A DNA stretch of 64,000 bases from Fagopyrum homotropicum (GCA_033239125.1 BSWB01000008.1:10818001-10882000); one strand, 5' to 3'. Positions 44,738 to 57,190 are shown, numbered from the stretch's first letter. Translations and numbers: made by a program. The notes: a model not told the origin generated them from the letters alone.

Positions 44738-47552
44738 CTATCGGCAAAAGGACAGTGATAGTAACTACAGATGCAGGCCATGTTGAGATCTTCCGAGGAT
44801 GGAATCTCGGGAAGACTGGTACAATCATTAGTGCAGTGAGAGCTGTGAAACTTATCAGTCAGGGTTGTGAGGCTTTTTGGTGCTATGCAATGAAGTATAG
44901 TACGAGTCTGGCTTTGGAGGAGATTCCAGTAGCTTGCGAGTTTGCTGACGTCTTTGGAGAGCCATCAAGTTTACCTCCACAGAGGAGCGTAGACTTTGGC
45001 ATTGATCTAGATCCCGGTACGAGATTGATCGCTAAGGCTCCTTATCGTATGACGCCTATCGAGATGCTTGAGTTGAAGAAGCAGCTCGAGGAGTTGGCAG
45101 AGAAGGGCTTCATCCGCCCTAGTGTATCTCCTTGGGGCACACCAGTTCTCTTCATCAAGAAGAAGGACGAGTCAATGAGGTTATGTATCGACTACCGAGA
45201 GCTGAATAAGGTGACGATCAAGAATAAGTACCCATTGCCTCGTATCGACGATCTTTTGGATCAGCTGCATGGAGCTTCAATGTTTTCGAGGATCGATTTG
45301 AGATCTGGATATCACCAGCTGAGGGTGAGAGAGCAAGACGTAGCCAAGACGGCATTTCAGACCAGATATGGACACTACGAGTTTGTAGTGATTCCATTCG
45401 GGCTCACGAATGCACCCGCAATCTTCATGGAGTTGATGAACATCATCTTCATCGACTTTCTAGACCATTTCGTAGTTGCCTTCATAGATGACATTCTGGT
45501 TTACTTTCGCAGTAGAGAGGAGCATATAGGACATTTGAGGATCGTTCTTCAGGTCTTACAAGATAGAGAGCTCTACGCCAAGATCTCTAAGTGCGAGTTT
45601 TGGATGTCCGAGGTAGCATTCCTTGGCCACACAGTTTCAGCTGAAGGGATCAAGGTAGATCCGACGAAGATCGAGTCAGTAGCATCTTGGTCGCCTCCTA
45701 AGAACGTCAAGGAGGTAAGCAACTTCTTAAGATTGGCGGGCTACTCTAGGTGTTTTGTTGAGGGCTTTTCAGTTATCGCCCGACCGCTCACTTCCTTGTT
45801 ACGAAAGTCTACGAGGTTCGTATGGTCCGAGCCGTGCCTACAGAGCTTTCAGGAGCTGAAGAAGAGGTTGACCTCTGCTCCTATCTTAGCTCAGCTAGAG
45901 AGCATTGAGGACTTTGTGGTTTATAGTGACGCATCGAAGCTCGGCTTGGGATGTGTTTTGATGCAGACGGGTAAGGTGATTGCTTATGCGTCTAGATAAC
46001 TGAAGACGTACGAGGAGAATTACCCTACCCATGACCTTGAGTTGGCTGTTGTGGTTCATGCTTTGAAGATTTAGAGGCATTATCTATACGGAGCTACGTG
46101 TCAGATATTCATAGATCATAAGAGTCTGAAGTACATATTCACTTAGCGGGAGTTGAATAACCGCTAGCGTCGATGGTTGGAGTTGATCAAGGATTTTGAT
46201 CTAGAGATCTTATACCACCCGGGGAAGGCTAACGTAGTAGCCGATGCCCTCAGTAGGAAGACTTCCCGGGAGATGACGATCGCGAGGCTGACAGCTCCGC
46301 CACAGTTACAACGAGATCTTGCATGGCTGGAGATGGATATCCACTTCCCGGATTCCGACAATCAGTCGTCCACCTTGGAGATAGTACCTGATCTGTTGGC
46401 CGAAATCCGATAGAAACAGGAGAGTTGCCCAGCTTTGACACAGATCTGAGACCGGATGTCTCGAGGAGAGGCGCCGCAGTTTGTAGTGGGTGCTGATGGA
46501 GTTTTGAGACACCAGGAGCATGTTTGTGTGCCTTCAGATCGAGAGTTGAGACAACGAATCCTTCAAGAGGCTCACTCTTCACCTTACTCAGTACACCCTG
46601 GTGCGAGTAAGATGTATCAAGACATTAGACACTCTTTCTGGTAGCGAGGTCTGAAGCTAGACGTGACGAGATATGTAGCTCAGTGTGCGACCTATCAGCA
46701 GGTCAAGATCGAGCATCATCAACTAGGAGGCAAGCTACACCCACTTCCCGTTCCTCAATAGAAGTGGGAAGACATCTATATGGATTTCGTTACCTTTTTA
46801 AGACCGAGTAGAGGTTTTGATGCTATCTGGGTCACAGTAGAACGACTGACGAAGACCGCACGTTTCATTCTGATCAAGGAAACGTGGCCGGTGAGTCGAT
46901 TGGCAGAGGAGTTCACGAGATAGATAGTGAGACTCCATGAAGTACACCGTTGTGTTGGGACGAGCCTGGTAGTGCTAGCGGAGTAGCACCTGAGCAGATA
47001 CAGGATGACATGGCTCGAATAGCAGTGATCCGCAAGAGGATGTTAGCAACACAGAATCGACAGAAGTCTTATGTAGATAAGAGGCGCAAACCTCTAGAGT
47101 TCAGAGTTGGAGCTCAGGTTTGGTTGAGAGTATCCGTGACACGAGGCGTCAGACGTTTTGGTGTCAAGGGGAAGCGTAGCCCCAGATACGTTGGACCGTT
47201 CGAGATTCTTGAGCGAGTTGGAGAGGCAGCATACAGACTTGCTTTGCCACCAAGACTCGAGGGTGTTCACCCAGTCTTCCATGTGTCTCAGCTACGGGAG
47301 TACATACCAGACCCGAGGCACATTGTCAGTCATGAGGATCTAGTGATCGAGCCAGACCACACGTTCGTAGAGCACCCGGTGGCTGTCTTAGAGCGTAATA
47401 CTAGACGCTTGCGTTCGAAGGACATACCGATGATGAAGATTCAGTGGTCGATGCAAGGAGCTGATGAGGCGACTTGGGAGACAAGATATATCTAGAGGAA
47501 CTATCCGGAATTTTACGCTGAGCTAGATGCACCTTTAGCATAGTCGTTTTGT
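44738..47552 (+). pseudogene. Second Tekay copy: RT, RNase H, integrase and chromodomain remnant
   Basis: The frame is homologous to the complete copy: LRSGYHQLRV, an altered catalytic box FIDDILVYF, DASKLGLG, ADALSRK, the HHCC finger and a chromodomain (KIQWSMQGADEATWE). Nonsense codons lie at 45997, 46072, 46144, 46165, 46411, 46447, 46642, 46759, 46921 and 47493; most correspond to Gln, Trp or Arg in the sister copy. The second Cys of the integrase finger is changed (CATY for CATC). About 120 residues of the integrase core are deleted near 46945, taking two of the three catalytic acidic residues. The element cannot move on its own. Confidence 0.88.
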
Positions 47553-47689
47553 TTCGGTTTTCCCTTTGTTGCGTTGTGTACGCTTTTTGTGATGTTTTGA
47601 GCTACGTGCCCCGAGTGGGAATATATGAGTTTAGTTCTGTTTCTGTGTGATGTTGTGATCGTTGGGCTTTTGCAAGTTTCGGGACGAAA

Positions 47690-47710
47690 CTTCTTATTAG
47701 GGGGATCTGA
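47690..47710 (+). promoter_or_regulatory. Polypurine tract of the second Tekay copy
   Basis: The sequence TTCTTATTAGGGGGATCTGA directly precedes TGTAAGACCCC. It is preceded by GGGACGAAAC, as in the complete copy. Confidence 0.75.
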
Positions 47711-48233
47711 TGTAAGACCCCAGTTTTGCCTTCACCGCCCCCGCGGTGAAGAAGGCCGCCCCTGCGGCTGAAGACAGACCGCGCCCGATCTTTGTTTCGT
47801 CCGTTTTATCTTCCTTGCATAGATAGAATATCCGATATTCTATCTTATAGGCCAGTTTCCTTATCTTCTTTCTAGCCCTAGACGCCCTTTCCGTCTGTCT
47901 TTCCAGCCCGTCCCTATATATTCCCGTCTTTTCCTCTTTTCCCCGTTTCTTGCTTACTTCTTCTTCAACCCTAAGAACTGCAGCCGTTCCCTTGCTTCCT
48001 GTGACCTTGTTGAACGTGTAAGTTCATCTCTTCTGGTTTCTTCATCACGTTCTTATAGTTGCTGCATGTCTTCTCCTTCTGTTTCATTCTTCTTCGTTCT
48101 TCTCTTTTCTTCTTCTCCAACGATCAAGTTTGGGCCTTGATTCTTGTGGAGCGTTCCATTGTTGATCCTTTGATGTTCACAGGCTCCCTTGGTTGAATTG
48201 TGACGTGTGTGGCACTGAGTAGAGCAAGCTTTG
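47711..48233 (+). repeat. 3' LTR of the second Tekay copy, cut by the next element
   Basis: It starts TGTAAGACCCCAG and is homologous to the first 0.5 kb of the solo LTR at 40496-42170, including the 22 bp hairpin at 47730-47751. It stops at AGAGCAAGCTTTG (48233), where a new LTR begins. Its remainder must lie beyond the window. Confidence 0.82.
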
Positions 48234-49498
48234 TGATACGCCCCCGGATGGCGATGCCATCCGTGTTCCGGCTAGAAGGACCCGCACATTTTGGAAGACA
48301 TTTATTATTTTTCGGCTATTTAATAATAAGTCTTTTTGTATTCGGAACTTTAATTCCGGAACTTAATTCCGTGAATTAAATTCCGACCTTTCATATTTTA
48401 GGCTTTTCATATTCGGAACTTAATTCCGACTTTTAATTCCGTCATTTATGTTAAGACTTTTTGTATGGCCTCCATCCACTATATAAGGATGGCTTGACTC
48501 ATTTGTAAATTCATGTCTAAGTTGAATACTAAGTATTGAGAAGGAAAAACCCTCTTACTTAGTTTAGGCATCATCTCTTCTTCCACCCTCTAAAGTTCTT
48601 ATCTTCGATCTAGTCTTTGATCCAAACATTCACAATCGAGGATCCTTTTGAAGGATCAACCAAACGCGTCCGCCACCCAAACTCTCAGTTTGATCCATCT
48701 CGAACGATCAAGAAGACGTAGTTGAAGTTTCTCCTCGATCTAGATCATCCGTAATTCTATCATTGAAAGGGATCTAAGCTAAGTTATCTTTACTCTTGTT
48801 TTTGTGCGTTATCTTATTCATCCTTTTTGCCTTTTATTCATCATCATCTTCATCTCGTTCTTCGCATCTTCAACCACGTTCTTGAAAATTTTTTTTCTCG
48901 ATCCAGTTTGCAAAGCAAATTTAGGAGATTTTTGGTTTGCCATCAAACCATTGATCAAAAAAACATTTTTTCTCACCCAATCTGACATTTTTGTTAATCA
49001 ATTTCACCATTTTCTTGGGATTTTTTGTTGACAAAATCGGATATCACGCCTTTTTATATTCCAAAAACCAAAAACAAAGCAAAAACTCTTCAAAAAACGG
49101 ATTTGTTTCAAAGAAAAGTGGATTCATCTCTTGCATTCCAAAGGTTGCATTCAAAAGTTTCAAAAAGAAACAATTCCACAAAAACAAAAGTAAAAGACGT
49201 CCGGAAAACCGGTCCATCCGAAAAATCGGATTTTTGAAAAGGTCAAAGACCAAAGCAAGTAAAACTTGCCGATAAACAATCCGTCCATTTCCTATCTCTC
49301 CATTTTCTTACAAGTTGCAAAGTTTCTCTTGAATTTGTGTGCATTTTGGTTCAAATTTGTTGGATTTGCCTTCCTTGCGTAACCGCCAAACGGCTTTCCC
49401 AAAGGTAGAACCCTAACGCACTTGAACTTGGGTAACGTTGACTTATCTTGTCACCTTGCTCATTTGATTACTTGCAATTTGTGTCCAATCTTGGAGTT
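48234..49498 (+). repeat. 5' LTR and leader of the CRM-like element
   Basis: Only the LTR start is certain. A TATA box TATATAAGG lies at 48480-48488. Repeated TTCGGAACTTAATTCCG-type words occur at 48338-48440. I could not find the end of the LTR or a primer site matching tRNA-Met or tRNA-Asp, so the LTR/leader boundary is left open. Small frames here (for example 48991-49275) look fortuitous. Confidence 0.6.
48480..48488 (+). promoter_or_regulatory. TATA box in the CRM-like LTR
   Basis: TATATAAGG lies about 246 bp into the LTR, followed by an AT-rich presumed transcription start region. No other candidate in the LTR is as good. Confidence 0.55.
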
Positions 49499-50773
49499 AT
49501 GACTAACGTCACGATGGAAAATTCTCAGGAATCTAGTGAAAGGCAAGAGCTCGCTACTTTGACCGAAGAAAATGCCTCCCTTAGGCAAGAACTTGAAGCT
49601 TTGAAGGCCCAAATGCTTACCCTTACGACCGCCCCACCGAATCCAAATGGAACCTTGGTCGATGCTTCCACATCCGATGGACGTCGCAAAGGCAAAGGTA
49701 TATTGGGAGCCGAACCATCTAACGGTCGACGGCTTGCCTCCGTCATTGAAAACCACAGGCCTTCCCAAAATGACGGTCATGAGTCCCACAATGAAGGTGA
49801 CGAGAACCCTGACCCTTCTCCAAATGACTTGCTATATGTTGACACGGAGAATCGGCACAAACACTATGAGCACAACCGACGTAAGTATGACACTTCCCCT
49901 CCTCCATCTAGTGCCCAACGCACCAACCGTCCCTCCCGGATTGATGACCGGTACCATCATCAAACAAATGACCGCTCTCAACGTCCCGAGAATGATCGGT
50001 CCGGACAACGCCGCCAACGGCATAGCCGGCAACCGATGTATCATGATTATGAAGAGTATGACGAAAGAGATGACTTTGACGAGTTCTCCGATGATGAGTC
50101 GGACTTGGAACGGGTGGCACATGTCCGTCCATGGCACCCACCCATCCGAGAGCCTTTTGAGAACCAGGATCGAGGAGAAGAATGGTTACCTCCTCCTAAC
50201 CCACCAAGGCGTGCCCCACCTAATCATGGGCGCCAACGGCATAACGATGGCCACCGGCGAGCCCATCACGAAGAGGCATACATGGTACCGCCTCGACCGG
50301 ATCCCTACCGAGCTCGTAGGGAAGGTAAGGTTAAATTTCCGATCTTTTATGGTGAATATGATCCTTGTGCGTTTCTTGATTGGGCACAGGATATGAAAAG
50401 AGCTCTCAAGCATTGCCATTATGAAGAGTATGAGAAAATCGAAGCGGCGACACTTTACTTTGAAGGTGATGCAAAGTCTTGGTGGAACCGGTACGAGACC
50501 AACCGTGAGAACCGAGGATGGGCACCGGTTGCGACATTTGATCAATTGATCTATGTCATGACTAAGAAGTACGTGCCCGACGACTTAAAAAACGACATGC
50601 GGTTGCAAATTGCCGAATTCCAACAAGGAAGCCTTACTCCAGTGGCTTACTTAGCCAAGCTGGAGGACATGCATATGAAGGCCGGCATCTCGGCCTCCGC
50701 CTCCGCCCTTCGAACCAAATTCATGAGTGGCCATAATCCGTCAATCCGGCGCCCCCTCGAGATTGTCCCTTAA
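49499..50773 (+). pseudogene. gag: CRM-like Gag, N-terminal and central part
   Basis: The first ATG is at 49499 (MTNVTMENSQ). A coiled-coil-like segment rich in E, L and Q follows (ERQELATLTEENASLRQELE), then a long charged R/H/D/Y-rich linker. The retrotransposon-gag domain reads KVKFPIFYGEYDPCAFLDW, TLYFEGDAKSWWNRY and YVPDDLKNDMRLQIAEFQQG. The frame ends PLEIVP with a TAA (50771-50773), and the same frame continues directly with KDLGALCHAA. The stop is most simply a C-to-T change of CAA. Confidence 0.85.
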
Positions 50774-51760
50774 AAGGACTTGGGAGCCTTATGTCATGCC
50801 GCCATTAAACTTCACAAGCAACAACTTGAAATGCTTCGATACTCAAGGTATAATTCTTTCACTAGTCAATACTCTTATACCACTAATTCTCGTTCTCGAG
50901 ATGTTGCTAGTCCCCAAGATTCCGGAGCCGCTAAAGGATTACCACGGATGAGTCAACCCACTCGGCAAGCGGCTACCGAGAAACCACCATACCGTGGCAC
51001 CATTGCTCCATCACAAACGCCTCCGGGCCGAACCCAACAAGGATCTCAAACGGTGGCCCGTCCAAGAGAACCCGTGTGTTTCAAATGTAGCGGGTTTGGT
51101 CATGTCCAACGTGATTGCCCGAACACCAATTGGGTGATGTTTGCCAACCCATCATATGACGATGGCGAAGAGGAATATAATGGTGATATCCTCTTGGAAG
51201 ATGACCACGATGCCGACCCATACTATGGCATGGAGCCATGCGACGACCAACTTGCTTGTGGTCCGGCACAACCAGGTAAGCTTTCTCTAGTCTCTCGTCG
51301 TATTTTGGCTATCAAAGAGCATCTCCCTATTGACCAACGCGAGAATCTCTTCCACTCTCGTTGCTTGGTCAATAACACTGGTCTCTCTCTAATCATCGAT
51401 GGGGGTTCGTGTTGTAATATTGTCAACGAAAAAGTGGTGAAACACTTTAAGTTGCCTACAACCCCCCACCCACAACCTTACGGACTCCAATGGATTTCCG
51501 ATAAGGCAAGTGACACCGTCACACAACAAGCGTGGGTGACGTTTTCTATTGGCGCCTATGTTAATAAGGTCCTTTGTGATGTTATTAAAATGGACGCCAC
51601 ACATGTATTGTTGGGACGACCATGGTAATTTGACCGTAAAACTTTTCATGATGGTTATCTCAACCGGTACATGTTCCAATATAATGGAAAACGGATCACA
51701 CTTTTGCCTATGACTCCACAGGAAATTTTAGTTGACTATGCAGAATGAAAGAGGTAACAA
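50774..51760 (+). pseudogene. CRM-like Gag zinc knuckle and protease
   Basis: Continuing in the Gag frame, this part holds one CCHC knuckle (CFKCSGFGHVQRDC), an acidic linker and a retropepsin-like domain. The domain has SLIIDGGSCCNIV (the active-site motif reads D-G-G-S here) and ATHVLLGRPW. A TAA at 51626-51628 follows GRPW, where FDRKTFHDGY continues in frame, so it probably replaces CAA (Gln). Further stops near 51746 and 51755 lie in the linker to RT. Confidence 0.82.
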
Positions 51761-52425
51761 GTGATCGATGACACCACTAAACCGCCGGCCACATCGGACC
51801 CTCCTCGCCTCTCTCCCGATGTTGTGGATGTTCATACTTCCGGTGCCCGTAATTCCGGCCCTAAGGTTAATGCTACCGAAGCAAGAAGTAGTAAGAGCAT
51901 TGTCCCGACACATGCACCTCCCGATCCTACCATTCAAGGGCGATGTGAGCCCCGAATCCTTTTGGCCCGACGACATGACTTGACACCGGTCATGGAAGGT
52001 AAGTTTCCTTGTTTCTTACTTGTCCCTTTTTGTTTATCTATTTCCCATGACCCTAGTAATGTGCCACACGAGGTGTCCTTGTTTTTGTCCGAATTTCAGG
52101 ACATCTTGACCGACAAACTACCACCCGGCTTGCCACCAATCCGAGGAATTGAGCACCAAATCGATTTGGTGCCCAGCGCGTCTTTGCCCAACCATGCCGC
52201 TTACCGTGCAAGTCCGGAAGAGACCAAGGAGCTACAACGCCAAGTCCAAGAGCTCCTAGACCGGGGATATGTTCGTGAGTCTTTGTCTTCATGTGCCGTG
52301 CCGGTCATACTTGTGCCCAAGAAAGACGGATCTTGGCGGATGTGCGTCGATTGCCGAGCCATAAATCAAATTACCGTCAAGTACCGCCATCCGATCCCGC
52401 GCCTCGATGATATGTTGGACGAGCT
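51761..52425 (+). pseudogene. CRM-like reverse transcriptase, N-terminal part
   Basis: After a proline-rich linker the text reads LPPIRGIEHQIDLVPSASLPN, ETKELQRQVQELLDRGYVRES, AVPVILVPKKDGSWRMCVDC and PIPRLDDMLDEL. These are the RT finger motifs up to just before the catalytic YDDI box. At about 52425 the sequence changes to Athila LTR. The palm and the YDDI motif are absent from both flanks. Confidence 0.88.
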
Positions 52426-52430
52426 CCTAG

Positions 52431-54191
52431 TGAACCCGCAGTGTACGGGATGTTTGTAGTAGGGATAGTATTCCGAGGTCGAACACAAAGACTAAGGTGA
52501 GATTGATTCGATTTAGGATCAAGTCTAGTGAAGATCTAGGTTAAGAAAAGAGAAGGAAATAAAGAAATGAAAATCTCAATTGTTTTTGGTTGGTTTTTCG
52601 GTGATCAATCAAGGATCACAAATCATGCGAAACGTAATAATCAACTAAGCTAACAAATCAACGCAAACAAACAAGCAAAAATACGAGATATAGATCAAAG
52701 ATAGAAAAGCGGATTCTAGGGGTTGGAAGTTCCGGTTATGGCATAGGACTCAAGCTATCTATTCTTTCCTTGGATTAACTATGATATGTTGGGGTTAAGT
52801 GTTTCTAGATTGGGATCAATCACCGGGTAGGTCTCATGGTCCACTAGGCCATCCCTAAAGTCTCATCACCGGGTAAGTCTCTAAGAACCTAAGGGAAGGA
52901 ATTCTACACAAACCGGATTGTTACCTAGAGATCTAACCTATCCTTACCGGGTAAGTCTCGGAAGGGTTAGTCCAAAACAACCATCCTAGCACACTTAATC
53001 CAATGGCGACTTATGAGGCTCACCACTACCTAGGGTTTGTCATCCTTGAGATCTAAGAGCAAGGATTACCGGATAAGTCTCTCCTAACACTTAGTTGCTA
53101 ACACTAGGTCACCCTAGGATAGATTGACTCAACAAACACTTAGGATTTCAACATTCTAACAATCTAAAACTAGATCCATCGAACCAGGTAAGATCACGGT
53201 TTGTTCTACCTTTCCACGGCCGTAGTTTGGCAAGAACTGGCCATGATTCCTAACAGAAACTATGTTCATGCACACAAGTCATCCAAAGGTAAATCTAAGT
53301 CCGTCCTATCATAGCCCTAGCCATAACCATCCTTTCCTTACCCTAGAACCACATCTATTTAGCCTAAAACATTCATAATAGAAATCGAAACAATCAAACA
53401 TAAAATCATGGCATCCATTTGCAAGATAATGAAGAGAAAGAGATGAACAAGTGAACTAAAACAAAACCAAGCTGAAAATGGAATTAGAATAACTCACAAT
53501 CCTTCTTAAAGAAGGTTCAAATGGTTCATACAACTCTAGAAATTGAATCCGAAGTCCTTCACTACAAAAACTCTCTAGTCTATCAATGGTGTGCTCTTCT
53601 CCTTCTCCAATGAAGCTCTTCTCCAATGGTAGCTTCCTTCTACCTCCTTCTTCCCAAAGAATCTTCTTGTTGAGAGAATATTTTGATTAGGGATAGTGGA
53701 TAATGGAGAGGTGCTCCAAGATGATTTTCCCAGCCAATGCAGGACCACTTTTATACTACAACTTTGCAAGAGCTGGCCAAGAGATCGTGGCACAGCTGTC
53801 ACGAAAACCTGACAAAATCCACGGTTGAAACCACGGCCGTGGAGTGCCAGTAGACCGTGATTTTGTGCTTCAGCTTTGCCTTTGATCATTAAGCTTCGAT
53901 TTGGTGCATGTCTTGTGTTGGCAAGGTTCCATGAGTCCTCCCTAGCCTTTAGCTTGCATCCTAATAAGTCCGAGGGTGTGTCATCTTGATGAACAATCCT
54001 CAAACGTATCGTTTTATCTCCTAAATCTCCCGAAACACCTACAAAGCAATGCACAAGTCCGTGTAGACGTCTATCTCGACATAATACGTGAATTGAGTGC
54101 AAACGTCGCGAACTAGTGCTAAACCATACATGAATGAGCGAGAATTCTATATAAATGATTACCTAAACCTAAGTCATAAATCGTGTTATCA
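52431..54191 (-). repeat. Athila 3' LTR (left copy), outer end deleted
   Basis: It begins within the LTR text (TGAACCCGCAGTGTACGGG) where the right LTR has about 70 more bases. It otherwise follows the right LTR closely and ends AATCGTGTTATCA. A 15-17 bp duplication (GAAGCTCTTCTCCAATG) near 53605 is absent from the right copy. Phased words are at 52822, 52868, 52946 and 53068, dyads at 53213-53224 and 53831-53842. TATAAAAG in element sense is at 53748-53755. Confidence 0.88.
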
Positions 54192-55877
54192 AAAATACCC
54201 CATACTTAAGGTTTGCTTGTCCCCGAGCAAATTCTCAACTATAGACTACTAGATAACATGATTTATGTATGCAGAAAAATGGCAAAATCTTTTTGGGTTT
54301 GTGCTTCTACTATTGGATCACCTTCAAAGTCATGTTTCATGGCAAAGGATAAGCAATCATGCATCAAATAAATGAAGGCATGGAAAGACAATTGTACTTA
54401 ACTCAAAAGCATGCATGAAATGTAAAAATGAAGAAACCAAGAAGATCAAGAGCATATCCAATCTAGATTACTAAGTCTTACAAACATGCAAATAGGTCAT
54501 AAGGTCTTATGAACTAAAAGGCCAAGAAACGTTGTGATTAGGTGGGGATTTTTCTAGGCTATGTGGTGCTAATCCGGGAATGGAACTAACTCCACAATCT
54601 TGTCCTCGATCAACTTCCCTCAAGTGTATATTTTTCTCTATCTTTTCTTTCTTTTATTTTCTTTTGACTTATTTTTGAGACAATGACATTGGTGTACAAA
54701 AGCCGAAACCTTGGTGATTAGCCATCCTCGGGTTTTTTCTATTTTTCGAGGTGCATCCACACCGGGCACACATACCAAAGCTCGTTAGGACTATTGGTTT
54801 ATTTGACTTTGGCAAGGCACCAACACCCGATTATGTGAAGTGTACCGAGTTACTTGTCATTTAAGCCAACGTCCCCAAGCCTATATTTTTGGCTACACTT
54901 TCACAACAAATTCAGCATTTTATGCATGATATTCTTTCATCAACATTTTCATCCCATACTTGCTTTTCACACACATCAACACACTATCATGCTCCTATTC
55001 CCGGATGGGTCAAAAGAGGTCAATTTATATCCATTGAGGTGATCAAGCAATCATGATCAAGATGAGAAGTAGAGAAAGATGAATTGCCTCATTCATTCCT
55101 AGATGGTATGCAAGAACTAGCATGTAATTTCGACTTTCAATACTCAATCCATCCTAGGCAAACATCATGATCACAAATCATCCATGGAATTTAAGAGAAG
55201 TACTTCAAGTCCACATATGCATTCATCAATTTAACACATAAGGCCATCCATAGCCAATCCACAAGACAAGGTTCATCATTAGGGTCATATCCAAGCCTAG
55301 AAAGCACAAATTTTTTTTTTTAAATTTTCTGATTTTTATGGGATTTTCGAAATGAATATATACAATGCAAGACATGTGCAAATATTAAACTACCCTAGAT
55401 GCTCATTATGCAAAGGATCATGCAAAGGATCATGCAAACCCCACCCCATACTTAGAAACACATTGTCCCCAATGTGTAAATGAAGTAAAGAAGAGTGAAA
55501 GAAGGTTCTCACAATGTAAAAATGGTTTGCTATGGTATTTGGGATTCTCAAGTGGAATTGATGTTGGATGATCCTATCAACCATGGTAGAGAGCTCAAAG
55601 TATTTATCAAGGCGTCGGCACCCGCGCTAGGCACCGCTAGCCGTCCAAGTTCCGTGTCCGCTCCACCCACAATCGATGAGGGTTTCATTATCATCATTCA
55701 CTTGCCAAGCAAGGCTTCCAATGCTACTAAGGTTCTAGCACACACAAGGCACACAAAACACAACCAAAAACAGAAAAATCTAAACAAAAACAAAACAAGA
55801 AAGGGAAAACGTTACCAATGGGTTGCCTCCCACCAAGCGCTTCTTTAAGGTCATTAGCTTGACCAAACTCGGGGCGT
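54192..55877 (-). other. Athila 3' untranslated region
   Basis: The 1.7 kb between pol and the 3' LTR has no long frame and no recognisable envelope-like gene. Next to the LTR are the polypurine-like tract (sense TTAAGTATGGGGTATTTT) and a hairpin at 54212-54231. The stretch 54193-55050 is colinear with the internal segments of the 28-38 kb array. Confidence 0.75.
54212..54231. promoter_or_regulatory. Hairpin beside the Athila polypurine tract
   Basis: TTTGCTTG-TCCC-CGAGCAAA forms an 8 bp stem with one G-T pair. In the array the same position reads CTTGCTCG/CGAGCAAG (33263-33282 and 35878-35897), so the first pair changes T-A to C-G on both arms. Confidence 0.6.
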
Positions 55878-57190
55878 CTACTCAAGGTAAAGTGGGGCAA
55901 TCATATCCACCGGAGCTCCCAGGATATACTTCTTCAACCGGTGCCCATTCACCTTAAAGTTTTCACAATGCTCCCCTCCTATCTCAATAGCTCCATGGGG
56001 AAAGATCTTCACCATATATGGCTCGGTCCATCTTGTTTTGAGCTTTCTGGGAAAAGCCGCAGCCTTGAGTTGAAGAGAAGGACAAGGTCTCCTTCACTCA
56101 ACTCCTTGGGGATGATCCTCTTGTCATGCCACCGCTTGGTCCTCTCCTTGTAGATCCGGGCATTCTCGTATGCATCCAACCGGATCTCCTCAAGTGCGTT
56201 CATATCAAGCAACCTCTTTTCTCCGGCCTCTTTGAGATCAAAATTTAGCCACTTGATGGCCCAATGTGCTCTATGCTCTATCTCTACCGGGAGGTGGCAA
56301 GACTTGCCATAGACCAACTTGTAAGGAGTGGTGCCAATTGGTGTCTTGAAAGCGGTCCTATATGCCCACAAGGCATCATTGAGCTTCATAGCCCAATCCT
56401 TTCTAGTTCTAGATACCGTCTTCTCGAGAATGGCCTTTATCTCCCGGTTGGAGATCTCCACTTGGCCACTAGTTTGGGGATGGTAAGGTGTTGCCACCTT
56501 ATGAGTCACCCCATACTTAGCCAAAAGTGCCCCAAAGTTCCTATTGGTGAAGTGCTTCCCTCCATCACTTATGATCACCCTTGGTGTTCCAAACCTAGGA
56601 AAGATCACTCGGTTGAAGAAGCACACCACAACCTTGGCGTCATTTGTAGGAGAGGCGATTGCCTCCACCCATCTCGAAACATAGTCAACCGCCAATAGGA
56701 TGTAGAGGTTGCCACATGAAGAAGGGAATGGTCCCATGAAGTCCACACCCCACACATCAAAAATTTCCACTTCTTGTATGTTGTTCAAGGGCATCTCATT
56801 CCTTCTTGAGATGTTGCCCGTCCTTTGGCAAGCATCACAAGCTACCACAAAGCCTTGCACATCCTTGAACAAACTTGGCCAAAAGAAGCCCGATTGCAAC
56901 ACTTTAGCACATGTCTTGTGTGAGCTAGCATGCCCTCCACATGGCAAGGAATGACAATGGCGGATCACACTCTCCACCTCATCCTCCGGTATGCATCTTC
57001 TAAAAATTCCATCCGGCCCTCTTTTGAACAAAAGTGGTTCACTCCAATAGTAGTGCCTCACATCCTTGAAGAACTTCTTCCTTTGGGCATATGTCAAACC
57101 GGGAGGCACCTCCTCACACACTAAGTAGTTCACAATGTCGGCAAACCATGGCTCACTTCTTCTAGACACTTGGAACAAGCACTCCTCCAC
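55878..57190 (-). pseudogene. Athila integrase
   Basis: The HHCC finger reads HCHSLPCGGHASSHK...CDACQRTGN. The core follows with WGVDFMGPFPSS, IISDGGKHFTN and a glutamate in SGQVEISNREIKAIL, completing D,D,E. The C-terminal LVYGKSCHLPVEIEHRAHWA is typical of Athila. Near 56050 one base is lost in the run before RKLKTRW, shifting the frame. The correct frame continues through VKIFPHGAIEI and NGHRLKKYILGAPVDMIAPL to a TAG at 55878. A further stop precedes VEECLF at about 57191. Confidence 0.88.

Noticed and set aside
48804..49275. Small frames in the CRM-like leader (75 and 94 codons)
   Set aside because: Low-complexity Phe/Lys-rich peptides in untranslated leader sequence without domain similarity.
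53575..54102. 175-codon frame in the Athila LTR (shorter version at 63073-63489)
   Set aside because: It lies in the LTR, differs in start and end between the two copies, and has no recognisable domain.
54192..55877. Search for an envelope-like gene downstream of Athila pol
   Set aside because: No frame longer than about 115 codons and no signal or membrane pattern was seen. The region is colinear with non-coding internals of the array.
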